Shown: positions 47,291-56,823, numbered from the stretch's first letter. The stretch: 64,000 nt of DNA from Mesostigma viride (GCA_009746045.1 RPFO01000065.1:9387128-9451127); one strand, 5' to 3'. The notes: a model not told the origin generated them from the sequence alone. Translations and numbers: made by a program.

Positions 47291-47464
47291 GCTGATGAAG
47301 TCCCCGGCGCTGCAGGGCGCTTCAGTTTGGCGGCGCGCGCCTCAACCTGCTGAGGCGGATTGGCTGGGGACGCCCCCCCAGACTGGCGCACGGCAACCGA
47401 GGCAAGCAGCACATACCCGACCTGCAACACCGACATAGCCTGGCCTATCAAAGACCAGCGCTCA
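47290..47464 (-). CDS. DNA methyltransferase motif X in the +1 frame
   Basis: The main frame ends GARA-stop at 47,464-47,462 (codons GCG TGA). Skipping one base at the stop gives ERWSLIGQAMSVLQVGYVLL, a good match to motif X of C5 methyltransferases (R..(L/I)GNAV....V), which completes the fold. The frame stays open past 47,290 (QVEARAAKLKRPAAPGT follows) but no further homology is seen. It could be reached by programmed +1 frameshifting at GCG-UGA or could mark a one-base mutation. Confidence 0.6.
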
Positions 47465-50400
47465 CGCTCGAGCACCGGCGCCCGGCAGCGCCGAGGCCCC
47501 GACATGAAAACCCATGCTGGCCTCACGAAATTCTGCGGGTGGCTGCACCAACAGACCGGTGGTAGTGTCCCAAACGAGACCCTTACCCCGATCACGGTAT
47601 GCTGTCGACCCTTGGTAACTGACCAGGGCCGGCAGTGCACACATGGGGCTCCCGACCCGGTTGACGCGTGCATACGGTGGGCGATCCTCGCTATCCACCT
47701 TCTGCGTGACTAGGTGGGAAGGCAATGCTACCTCCGCAGACACACTCGGATGCTGCCTTGCTACGGCCCCCAAGACCACCTGCACACCGGTCGCACACGC
47801 CACGTTGGTCCAATAGGCACGCAAACGATGCGTGAGCCCACCCAGCCCTGCGTTGTCACACACGATGGGCTCCCCCAGGAGTGCCACGATAGTAGCCCAG
47901 TCCTCCCGCACCGCCTGATGTGGGCTGTCACCCGCCACAACGTTCTCAAACAGATACGCAGGCGGATGGGGCTGACGCGACTGCAACAGTCCCACCACAC
48001 GCAACAGTTCCCAGAACAGCGCGCTACGCGGATCGGCTAGCCCCCGCCCTTGCCCTGCCTGGCTCAGGCCCTGGCACTCCCAACCCGCGATTACCAAGTC
48101 GATGGCATGATGCCTGCGCAACAACTGCTGCACCTGCACCTCACCGATGGCTCGGATATCTTGAGGACATTCCCCAAACGGGTCACGCCATGCTGATGGC
48201 GGAAACTGCGCGGGATACTCTCGCGACAACACGCCACAGTGACTGAAGTACACCTGACGCGCCTTGTGCGATGGCTCTACCGCGATGAGTTTACGGCACA
48301 CGCCGCCTGCGGCCAAAAAGCCTGCAATGCCCCCTCCGATCCCCGCAAACAGTTCCAACACTACCGCACCCTTGGCAAAATCAGGGGCCTGCGGTAAGAT
48401 TGCAGCAGAAAAATTACCTTGGGCCTCCGAGACACCCGGTTGCACCAAAGTGAGGCCATGGCTGGCCATCTGAGGAATGGTGACGACGGCTTCAGTCACC
48501 CGCTTGCGCATAGCCAGCTGCCGCGTGGACGTCACAGCATCCAGCGACCACTGCGTGCGCATCTTGGCAATGCTCGCCGTTGGCTGAGGCAGCACCGTCC
48601 GATGCTTGTCCCACGCCGATGAGCCCGCCGCCCGTACCTCCACCATGCTGACCTCCACCACGCCCGCAGCCGCTGAAGGGTTGAGGCGTGCAGCCCCGGC
48701 TGAAGAACTGAAGCATGAGACCGGCACACTGGCCCGCTTCAGGCCAGCCCCATCCCAATCAGGGATGTAAGATGCCTCCTCCGCCCTATAGTCCACCTGA
48801 ACCATGGCGCGAGCAAGGACATCCACCCCGAGTAGTGCGGAATATCCACACTTGTTGACCACCAGCGCATACGCGGACACGGTGGTCATGCTAGAGGCGC
48901 GCAACGGATTGAAAATCACGTTGACTTTAACCGCCGTCATAGCGTACGGCTTACTAGCCGGACCCTGCCAACCTGACACAGACACGGGGCTTTCCACTAA
49001 GCCACCGTTCTCGTAGGTCAGGTTCAGCATGGTGGCCAAGTCTGTGCTGATGACTAGCGGCTGAGCACCGCTATCAAGCTTGACTGCGCCAACCAACGGA
49101 CATGTCACCATGTCGCTCCATACATCTCCACAGGCTCCAACTGCTTGGAACGCTATGGACGGCTCACCATTGGGGTATGGAACCACCGTGGGAACCTGGG
49201 GAACTGCACTAGTGCGCTGCTGGCTACTTGTGCTGACCACTCCCGCTTGCACCACGGGCACTGCGGCTTCTACCGGCTGACGCCCGTAGGTGACGGACTC
49301 AGAATTGCGCAAGGTGCGCACATCATGCCCATCTGCGAACAACTGGATCTCGGACACAACCGACCCCAGCCACTCAACCCCCTTCTGCCCGAAGGTGTCG
49401 ACCACCTGCCGTGCTGAAAACATGGGTACGTCCACAATGAACGGCATTGGGTACACAGGCGCCAATCGCCTACGCTGCTCCAGCCCAGCAGGGTTCGCAT
49501 GCTCAAAAGCAGATTGCACCCCAGCCAGCGGCATGGAAAAGGACGCGGGCAACTGCCCGGCAGGCAACATGGGTGCCTGCTGAAAAGAAAGCGGGCTGCG
49601 TGCCTGCTTGCCTTTGGTAGCCTCCGCAGCGTTGATCTCGACGTCACCCGGCATGGGCGCCCAGAATGGGTCCTCCCGGTACACCGTCGCGAATTGGTTG
49701 GGGGGCGCCGTCGCCTCCTCACCATGCTTGATGGCAGCCACCTGGGCTTCCATCGAGTCGGTCTTGCCCGCCATCTCGGCGAAGTGGACCGTCTTGATGC
49801 CCGCGGCTGGACACTTGTTCATCAGGTGCCACTTCGTGTCTGCCCCATGCGGCTTCGTGCAGCGGCTTGGACACTCGCGACTAAGGTGCCCATCCTTGTC
49901 GCAAAGGTAACATTTACCGCGTGACGGGGTGGGTGCGCCCAGCGCGCCTTGCACGCCCTGCGCCTCCTGAGTCCCATCCGATGACGGCGGACGACCGCCT
50001 CCGCCTCGACCACCACCGCGACCCCGACCACCGTAGCCACTGCCGCCGCCACCACGACTGACACCGCCGCTGCCACCCTGACCGCCACCGCCGCTGCCCC
50101 CGTGACCGGCGTTGCCACCACCCTGAGTGCCGACATATTCACCGCGCCCCGCACCAGGCAGCCGCTGGCCACCCTTGACCGCGATGGCCTTCTCCATCTC
50201 AGCCATCTTCTTGCGCATCTCAGCCAGCTCAGACGAGATACCCTTCTCGCCTTCCGCACGCTTCCTGAGCAGCCGCTTGAATGCTGCACAGAGAGTCACC
50301 AAAGTCCACTCCCCACCGGGCGGCTCCGGAAGATCGATGGCCAGCAGGGGCACTGCACTCCGCCATAACCGGCAAGCCTTGGTCTGCGTATAATCAGGCA

Positions 50401-51940
50401 CTTTGCCCGCAAACGCGAGAAGCCGGTCAAGGGAGAAAGCCGGATCCTCACCCTCGGCGACGGTGAACGCTCCATTCCATTCCGCGATGGCCTTGACGTG
50501 CTCAACTGGGTACTCCAGCCGCAGTTGCTGCCACAGCTGCTCTGCCGGGTCGACATCGAAGATGATCGAGTCGAGATCCGGTGTGCCCATGTCCGTGAGC
50601 GCAAACCATATGTCCGTGCGATGACATCGGTCCACGAGCGCTCGGTAATGCTGGACCAAAACCTGGACCTTCTTCTTGGTCAGGTCATGGAAAAAAAGGT
50701 GAATAAAATCCATCACCATCTCATGGCGAAGAGGATACCCCGAGGCATAACGATAAGTGTTACAATGAGCTCGGAAGAGCTCATAGGCTTCCTCTAAAGT
50801 CGCACCCGTGCCTGCTGAGGTGAACTTCTCGCGAAGCTCCACCTTGGGCAGCGATGGCACACGAGTGGATTCGCCATGCACGCCGTACGGCATGCGGTGG
50901 GGTCGCTGGACGTCGTCGCCCTCACCCCATGGTATGCTGGCTACCTCCCGATCGACTTGGCCCCAGCCGAAGTCTGACCGAGTGCCGCCAAGCCTGGGCC
51001 GCCCTGCGGTGCCACCCAACGGCGTTGCTGCCGCCGTCATGGGTGGCCGACCTGTGCTAAACAAGCCACCTGATGCTCCCCCCCTGGGGGCTGCACCATA
51101 CCCGCCGCGCCACGATAACGTGCCTTGGTTGGGTGCCCGTAGGTTCCCCCCCAGCGTATAAGATGCGTCGGCAGTCGACCGGGTGCCTACCCGACCGACG
51201 TTCGGCTGCAGCTCGTCATCCTGCGCCATTTCCCCGTCGCCCCGCCGTTGACCGCTTGGTCCGACGCGTGGCTGACTGGGCTCAACGTTGCGTAGTGGAC
51301 CTGTCCCACTGCGCTCTTCGTCGAAGTGTCCGCGTTGGTCGCGCAGCGCCTCATGTCGCCGCGCTTCCTCGGCAGCGGCCTCCTCGTCGGCAGCCTGCCT
51401 GGCCTCGGCGTCGCGTTGGGCCGCAGCTTGGCAGGCGCGTGCAGCTTCCGTGGTTGCCTCCGCCTGCCGCCGTTGCTCAGCGCGCTCCGTAGCACGCCTC
51501 GCTTCAGCCGTAGATTCCGCGCGCTCCAAAGCAAGTCGCACAGTTTCTTCAACAAGCGTCGCCTGTTGCGATAACTGCGTCGCTTGCTGAGCTCGGAGTG
51601 CCGCCAGCTCTGCCGCTTGCTCTTGCAGCAGGCGCAGCACTTGGGTAAGAGCACCACCGTCCCCTGCCGAAGAAAGGGAAGGCGCTCCATTACCTAACAA
51701 AGCGGTGTCCGCACTAGTGCCGAGACGACCGCTGGGCGGGTCAGTTGCTTGACCGCCCGTAGCTGCCGGCGCTGACCCACCACTGCCTGATGCTGTGGGG
51801 TCAGTTCCTGACATGTTGATGGTGGTATCGACCCTGGAGAGCTCCTGCCCGTCGGTGTCGACGCCCGTGTTGGCACAGCCTGCGTGGCTTGCCAAAAACG
51901 CTGTGACCGACCTAGTGTGATATGACATAAACTGCCACAA
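47462..51940 (-). CDS. gag - zinc knuckle - protease - C5-cytosine DNA methyltransferase polyprotein
   Basis: A 1492-codon frame; a second in-frame ATG at residue 43 (51,814) may be the real start. In order: a low-complexity N-terminus; an Ala/Arg/Glu/Gln coiled coil (~95-210); a gag-like region (~395-590); a Gly-rich linker; and a CCHC knuckle CYLCDKDGHLSREC (~677). A retroviral-type protease follows with active-site DSGA (~952) and LLGVDVLARA. The methyltransferase has motif I LFAGIGGG (~1197), motif IV GWECQGLSQAG (~1285) with the catalytic Cys but Glu in place of the usual Pro, motif VI FENV (~1327), motif VIII HRLRAYW (~1368) and a REASMGFHVG element (~1475). Motif X continues in the +1 frame. 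The expected product would methylate cytosine in DNA, perhaps of the element itself (inference). Confidence 0.9.
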   Translation of the reverse strand: MWQFMSYHTRSVTAFLASHAGCANTGVDTDGQELSRVDTTINMSGTDPTASGSGGSAPAATGGQATDPPSGRLGTSADTALLGNGAPSLSSAGDGGALTQVLRLLQEQAAELAALRAQQATQLSQQATLVEETVRLALERAESTAEARRATERAEQRRQAEATTEAARACQAAAQRDAEARQAADEEAAAEEARRHEALRDQRGHFDEERSGTGPLRNVEPSQPRVGPSGQRRGDGEMAQDDELQPNVGRVGTRSTADASYTLGGNLRAPNQGTLSWRGGYGAAPRGGASGGLFSTGRPPMTAAATPLGGTAGRPRLGGTRSDFGWGQVDREVASIPWGEGDDVQRPHRMPYGVHGESTRVPSLPKVELREKFTSAGTGATLEEAYELFRAHCNTYRYASGYPLRHEMVMDFIHLFFHDLTKKKVQVLVQHYRALVDRCHRTDIWFALTDMGTPDLDSIIFDVDPAEQLWQQLRLEYPVEHVKAIAEWNGAFTVAEGEDPAFSLDRLLAFAGKVPDYTQTKACRLWRSAVPLLAIDLPEPPGGEWTLVTLCAAFKRLLRKRAEGEKGISSELAEMRKKMAEMEKAIAVKGGQRLPGAGRGEYVGTQGGGNAGHGGSGGGGQGGSGGVSRGGGGSGYGGRGRGGGRGGGGRPPSSDGTQEAQGVQGALGAPTPSRGKCYLCDKDGHLSRECPSRCTKPHGADTKWHLMNKCPAAGIKTVHFAEMAGKTDSMEAQVAAIKHGEEATAPPNQFATVYREDPFWAPMPGDVEINAAEATKGKQARSPLSFQQAPMLPAGQLPASFSMPLAGVQSAFEHANPAGLEQRRRLAPVYPMPFIVDVPMFSARQVVDTFGQKGVEWLGSVVSEIQLFADGHDVRTLRNSESVTYGRQPVEAAVPVVQAGVVSTSSQQRTSAVPQVPTVVPYPNGEPSIAFQAVGACGDVWSDMVTCPLVGAVKLDSGAQPLVISTDLATMLNLTYENGGLVESPVSVSGWQGPASKPYAMTAVKVNVIFNPLRASSMTTVSAYALVVNKCGYSALLGVDVLARAMVQVDYRAEEASYIPDWDGAGLKRASVPVSCFSSSAGAARLNPSAAAGVVEVSMVEVRAAGSSAWDKHRTVLPQPTASIAKMRTQWSLDAVTSTRQLAMRKRVTEAVVTIPQMASHGLTLVQPGVSEAQGNFSAAILPQAPDFAKGAVVLELFAGIGGGIAGFLAAGGVCRKLIAVEPSHKARQVYFSHCGVLSREYPAQFPPSAWRDPFGECPQDIRAIGEVQVQQLLRRHHAIDLVIAGWECQGLSQAGQGRGLADPRSALFWELLRVVGLLQSRQPHPPAYLFENVVAGDSPHQAVREDWATIVALLGEPIVCDNAGLGGLTHRLRAYWTNVACATGVQVVLGAVARQHPSVSAEVALPSHLVTQKVDSEDRPPYARVNRVGSPMCALPALVSYQGSTAYRDRGKGLVWDTTTGLLVQPPAEFREASMGFHVGASALPGAGARA

Positions 51941-52086
51941 CCACTACCAAGTAGCAACGGTCTAATCTGAAAGACTTAATGGTTGATCAGGCCACTATGT
52001 GTGCTAGTCTTCCCCAGAAAACTGCACACCGTCTCTCTTTGCTGAAATGAAAATGTTCCTTTGCAGATGGAGCTAGTCTCTTCGAG
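51941..52086 (-). other. 5' untranslated leader of the gypsy-DNMT element
   Basis: 146 bases lie between repeat A1 and the first ATG. The sequence directly after A1 (minus strand CTCGAAGAGACTAGC) does not start with TGG, so no standard tRNA primer-binding site is evident. This differs from the other two LTR elements in the window. Confidence 0.5.
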
Positions 52087-53337
52087 TAATGAAAAGAGGG
52101 CTCTCAGCCGAGGACAAGGAACTGTCCCTCGTGCCTGATGACCACCTTCTTGATCCCCTTGTGTACCGTCGCGTGCCGCGTTTGAATATCCTTGCTGGGG
52201 CGTTAGCTAGACGCTCCAACTACTCTAATTGCGACAATATGATGGTGCAAGAGGTGCTTTTGCCTCCCCTGCTATAGAACAATGCTTTCACAACACACAC
52301 TTTGCACAGTCTGATGATGAAGCCGCACATGCGGAATTTATTGAGAAAGTTAATACAATTACAACACGTTGATAGTCTCAATATCGATGCACTCCATGCT
52401 CACGAGCCCGCAGTTAGGCAGCGCTCCATGACATGCTACCGGCCTTGCTCCCAAGGAAAGGGAGAAACACGAAGGCCACTAACGAGAGACTCGAAGAGAC
52501 TACACGCTGCGTGAGAGTCCTCTTCGACTATGAACCAAACCATTCGTCATGCCACACGCATGACACACGCCACACTTGTCAGTCCAGCCAGGAATGCCAA
52601 AACTATCTTGCTGCCTGAACCATGCAAATAGAAACCGCATTCCAGTTGCCGTCCTGGCTTTCTACCACACATGCCAACAAAAGCAGGAAGGCATCCCGAC
52701 AAATCTAAATTGCTACCCTGTTGCCGATCTCATCTCCTAGAGGCTCCGGCATTTCTGTCCCTGGGAATGTCCGCATTGAGTCACGTCCACCAAGGTCGAA
52801 GCATAATATCCTTCAGACAATCTGCACGCTCACACCTTGCGTGTGAGTGGCCCAGCAAACATTGCGTCTAATCGTTCCTTTCTAGAAGAAATCCCTTTGT
52901 AGGGCTGCCAGCGATTTCGCATTCATTCCAGCGATCTGGCTCCGCACCGCAAATTGTCCTTTTCCATTTTCTGTCCAGTCCTCATAACGTTGACCCGCTA
53001 TTCTACACCACAAAGACACCTGGCCTGTCAATAGCCTCGGCGCTGTTGAAGTCCAGCAGTCCAGCTCCAGCTCCAGCTGTCCACTAACACGCGTATGATC
53101 CTCTCGACGCTGCGCACTTGTGCTGCCGTCCGCTCAAGTCAGTGCTGCGCGCCCAGCTGTGCCTGGCCCGGCGCGCGCGCACGTACACTTTCGTCCGCTC
53201 TTATGCTGCAAGTGCTAGTGTCCCCCCCCCGGTCACTAGCCTTTGTCGCAAATGCGTAGAAAACAAATTCCTTGCGCACGTCACCGGTCTTGTGCATAGT
53301 GGGCGCCCGGCGGATGACATAGCTCGCGTCCGTGACA
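52087..53337 (-). repeat. Split direct repeat A1 (5' end of the gypsy-DNMT element)
   Basis: 1251 bases. On the minus strand it begins TGTCACGGACG and ends TTTTCATTA. It is about 99% identical to A2. Unlike an ordinary 5' LTR, it is followed directly by the internal region and lacks the 139-base B part. Confidence 0.9.
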
Positions 53338-53341
53338 TGCT

Positions 53342-54320
53342 GGAGCAGGCTCTGGCCAGGTGGGTAGCCATGATGTGTTGTCCCCTGTAAATAATCAAAC
53401 ACCCCAGGTGGGACAGACATCAGTTGTATGTACTAACGGGGGTGTCCCTCTTGTGCAGCAGCAATTAAGGGATTGGGAATGATGAGGTGCTTCCACTAAA
53501 TGATTGCAATGATGCTGCTGCAGCAGTGGAATTCACTGTACCTGTGGCAGGTGCAGGGTCTCCAGTGGCTGGGGTTGGCTCTGGGAGTCAAGCCACCAGG
53601 CTGGAAGGATCGCTCAGCTAGCTGCTACCGTGGGAACCAGGACTGGCTCTTGGAGCCAAGCATCCTTTGATGTGGTCCCCAGGTGGAGCAAGAGAACAGC
53701 AGGTGGGTCGTGCTTTCCCAAGCACACAGTCTTTGTCACGTTCCTCAGACTCTGTGCAGCCAGGCTGACAGGGGACTGAGCTATGCTCAGGCTGGAAACA
53801 CGTTACACCATATCTTTGGCCACTCTAACTAAGCAGGCAGAGCTGTTTGCTTGTCGAAGATTGGCAAGGAGCTTTTGCTTGAGGCCTGCAGTGCAGCTAG
53901 CTGCTCACAATTGTGTATGTCAGGAGAATCAGATTCGCCTCCCACAGTTCCATGCCAGAGAGCCTGCTATAGAGAGCAGGGGGATATCCAGGTGTACATC
54001 CAGCATATCAGGGCGATGTATCTGTTGGTGGGGGTGGATAGGTTTAGCAGATATAGATTGCTGACCATTCTACCTGGCATGCATGCAGGAGCATCAGCTG
54101 TTGATGGGTCTCCAGTCTTTGTTGCCTGGCTTTGGGGTGTACACCAAAGTGCAAGCTGACTTGCAGTTTGACTGCTTGCTCAAGCTGGCTGACCAGCTTC
54201 CATGTAAGCTGGTAGTGGTCCCTGGAGAGAGCCATGGACAGCAGGGAGCTAAAGAGAGATCTGTACGTGAAGTAAAAACATTGGTGCTAGCAGCTAAGAG
54301 TGTGCAGGCTGTTGTGGCAT
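53342..54320 (+). pseudogene. Copia protease/integrase relic
   Basis: In broken frames: the zinc-binding/GAG-pre-integrase region (SKIGKELLLEACSAAS and a later Cys pair) at about 53,850-53,930. The integrase start follows (MYLLVGVDRFSRYRLLTI) at about 54,013-54,070, and the end of the core (GQQGAKERSVREVKTLVLAA) at about 54,240-54,300. The protease before it cannot be recognised. It is interrupted at 54,322 by inverted-unit repeats. Confidence 0.6.
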
Positions 54321-54321
54321 C

Positions 54322-54868
54322 AGTTAGGTTAAATAGTGCCAGAACCTTTTGCCGCCTGAGGCAAATCGGGCCGGAACACTATTTTGCCCGGAAGAACCAT
54401 TTCCCAGCACCCAAGTTAATTCCGACGGCCCGATTTGCCTCAGGCGGCAAAACGTTCCGGCACTATTTAACCTAACTAAACCCTGGCCTCGTGGAGGGGG
54501 AGTCGAATAGATCTGGAGACAACCGCCTGGGCTGCTGGCACGCAAATGATTTTATATTGCGCCGGAACTTCCTCTGGCAGGTTTCAAACCCCTGACCTCC
54601 AAGGTGCACAGGTTTTAGTTAGGTTAAATAGTGCCGGAACCTTTTGCCGCCTGAGGCAAATCGCGGGCCGGAACACTATTTTGCCCGGAAGAACCACTTC
54701 CGAGCACCCAAGTTAATTCGGTCTATTCGACTCCCCTTCCACGAGGCCAGGTTTTAGTTAGGTTAAATAGTGCCGGAACCTTTTGCCGCCTCAGTGAGGC
54801 AAAATGGGCCGGAACACTACTTTGCCCGGAAGAACCACTTCCGAGCACCCAAGTTAATTCGGCCGAAA
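54322..54868. mobile_element. Foldback-type inverted-unit repeats inside copia
   Basis: Starts AGTTAGGTTAAATAGTGCCA; three related blocks follow: an inverted pair (54,322-54,477) and two plus-oriented units (54,616-54,720 and 54,757-54,868). The unit is the same as at 29,441-30,099. Divergence is greater than in that composite. Confidence 0.7.
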
Positions 54869-54986
54869 TCATTTCCAGTGATAAACTAGCCATCCAGGAC
54901 CTGGGTGGTGTTGCTCTGAATCATTTCAAAATTCCCCTTCAATCACTTCTTCAAACCAACATTGCTTCTGTAAATTTTGCTTAATT

Positions 54987-55478
54987 TTGCTACCCCCAAG
55001 TATGCTCCAGGACAAGAACCCTGTGTGGCAGATTTGGTTCACAATCAAAAACTTCATCCCTCCTCGATCCTTTGGATTGGGCAAGCATGATGTAGAAAAA
55101 ATGTTGCCCCTTTCTTATTATGAACTGATAGAGCAAGACTGTCGCACACACATAGGTTTCCTAAAATGGGTGGAGGCCTTCAACAAGGCCATGGAAGAAT
55201 GGGTAGTGCCAGATCCACTTAGTCCATCTCACACTCCACCTGTTACCCCTATTGACAAAAAGCCTGCAGGGTGCAAGCACTTGCGCCTGAAGTTTGTGTG
55301 TAAACATAAGCCAGCAGCAGATGGGTCAGTCATTTTTCATGCCAGACCTTGTGTGACAGAGTTCAAGGGGACCACTGATCTGACAGAAGCAGAGCTGTAC
55401 ACGCCAGGCATTCAGCAAACCTCTCTAAAAATCTTGCTGTCTGTCTTTGTGGGTCACCTCAATGCAGGGGATTGTTAG
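54987..55478 (+). pseudogene. Copia reverse transcriptase, N-terminal piece
   Basis: HLRLKFVCKHKPAADGSV, HARPCVTEFKGTTDLTEAEL and TPGIQQTSLKILLSVFVGHL match the beginning of copia RT ('K.RLV.KG....G.DY..TF.PV....S.R.LL.LA'). The frame stops at 55,478, before the YVDD region, and nothing of RNase H follows. Truncated. Confidence 0.65.
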
Positions 55479-56224
55479 CGCTCCCACGGTCCTAAATTTA
55501 GGACTTTGTCCTAATTTGTCCTAGAGGTCACTATAACCAAGGTACCGGGGGGGGGGGGGTCACTATATGGACCGTACCCCATGTGGACCGTACCCGGCAT
55601 GATGTACCCGACCCGTGGTACCGGCACATGGTACCCGGATTCCGTACCCGGGTACCGGGTATATAATGGCGGGAAAGTAGGTACCTCGACCAAAAATATA
55701 ACCGATTTTGGAGCGAAAAAGTGGGTGCGGGAATGAAGTGAGGTGGATATGGCGACCTGACAATCGTGGCCGGCGTTTTCACGTGCGTTTATCATTTCGG
55801 GCGCCCAGTAGCAAAAACGAAAGGTTGTTAGTTATGCTTAAAGGCTGTGAATATTTTCTGCGCAAGTTTTTATGTGTAGCGCTGTAGCACAGCGGCACAA
55901 CACAAGTGGGTCGCAGATCGCCTGCTCGGGGAGGGTCGATTTTGGCACAAACATGTTAGTGTATTAGCAATGGTGGTGCGAATCAAGCCAGGAAATTTTT
56001 GGGGACGATTTTGACTATAGTCTGGAGTTTAGAAACGGAGTATTTGACATGGGAGCGCCTGGGCCGTGATATTCTTGCCCGATTTCCATTGTCGACCATG
56101 TTTTAGGGGCGTTCAGGCTGGGCATGCAGCGAGCGCACCTTATAGGTCTTCACTTTCGGTATTTCTTGGACCTAGAACGCAGCACAAGCATGGTTTATAT
56201 CCACTAGGAACTCGGCTTTGAGAA

Positions 56225-56530
56225 TGGGTGAGAAATGGTGAGAAAAAGGGTGAGAAAGGTGAGAAAAAGGGTGAGAAATGGGTGAGAATGGGTGAGAAAG
56301 GTGAGAAAAAAGGGTGGGAATGGGGTGAGAATGGGTGAGAAAACACGTTTCTCACCCGGGTGAGATTGCCCCAAAAAAGGTGAAAAAAGGGGAAAAACGT
56401 GAGAAAAATCTCAAAAAACAGGACGTGAGAAAAGTGAGAAAAACGGGAGGTGTGAACGTGAGAAAAGTGAGAAAATCAGGACGTGAGAAAAGTGAGAAAA
56501 GTGAGAAAAACAGGACGTGAGAAAAGTGAG
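56225..56530 (+). repeat. Irregular GTGAGAAA-type repeat
   Basis: About 300 purine-rich bases built from 'gtgagaaaa', 'gggtgagaa' and similar words. The opposite strand gives a false Phe/Ser/Leu-rich protein. Confidence 0.9.
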
Positions 56531-56705
56531 AAAGCACAGCGCTGAGAAACACAGGCATAATACAATTAATATGCTGGCAGCAGACACATGCATGCAGTGC
56601 CAGTAACAACCGCTGTTCAAAACAGCACGAACAATCATGATTTTTAATTTTGAATAATTTTAATATTTACAGCTGCAATAGCCCGTTGATTCAACTATTC
56701 AACAC

Positions 56706-56805
56706 TGTTATGGCGTTATGTACATCTTCGGCATTCAATGCCTGTTCAACACATGCAGTCTGTTATGGCGTTATGACATCTTCGGCATTCAATGCCTTTT
56801 ATCAA
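56706..56805 (+). repeat. Tandem duplication (~53 bases)
   Basis: Two copies of 'ctgttatggcgttatg' + 'catcttcggcattcaatgcc', directly 3' of the minus-strand gene ending at 56,824. Confidence 0.8.
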
Positions 56806-56823
56806 GTACTATATGGCAGCTAG

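Larger units (their letters stand above)
43425..53337 (-). mobile_element. Ty3/gypsy-like retrotransposon with DNA methyltransferase, PHD-finger integrase and split direct repeats
   Basis: The insertion has ends TGTCGCG...CGTGACA and is flanked by a 4-base duplication TGCT (43,421-43,424 and 53,338-53,341) inside copia gag/pol. Protein order on the minus strand is gag - CCHC - protease - C5-DNA methyltransferase - RNase H - DDE integrase - PHD finger. No reverse transcriptase was found, so this copy is probably non-autonomous. Repeat order on the minus strand is A1 (53,337-52,087), coding, B1 (44,962-44,824), GC, A2 (44,821-43,564), B2 (43,563-43,425). Repeat copies are about 99% alike, so the insertion is fairly young. 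Confidence 0.9.
42270..55478 (+). mobile_element. Decayed Ty1/copia-type element, split by the gypsy-DNMT insertion
   Basis: Plus-strand gag with a CCHC knuckle (42,492-43,412) is separated by the 9.9-kb minus-strand element from a copia integrase (about 53,783-54,310) and the start of a copia RT (54,987-55,478). All parts have stops or frameshifts. A TATAAATAT at about 42,377 could be its old promoter. No LTR pair could be identified, so the ends are approximate. Confidence 0.65.
55479..56823. other. No gene; several low-complexity tracts
   Basis: It holds a perfect 16-base palindrome GTCCTAAATTTAGGAC (55,489-55,504), a G13 run (55,547-55,559), a patch of recurring 'gtaccgg/tacccgg' (55,540-55,670), a 'gtgagaaa' tract (56,225-56,530) and a ~55-base tandem duplication (56,706-56,805). 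Confidence 0.6.

Noticed and set aside
47462-51940. The methyltransferase as a host gene
   Set aside because: It shares one frame with gag, zinc knuckle and protease, and lies between terminal repeats.
43425-53337. Classifying the element as DIRS/PAT because of the split repeats
   Set aside because: No tyrosine recombinase motif was seen; a DDE integrase, aspartic protease and a 4-bp target duplication are present, which DIRS/PAT elements lack.
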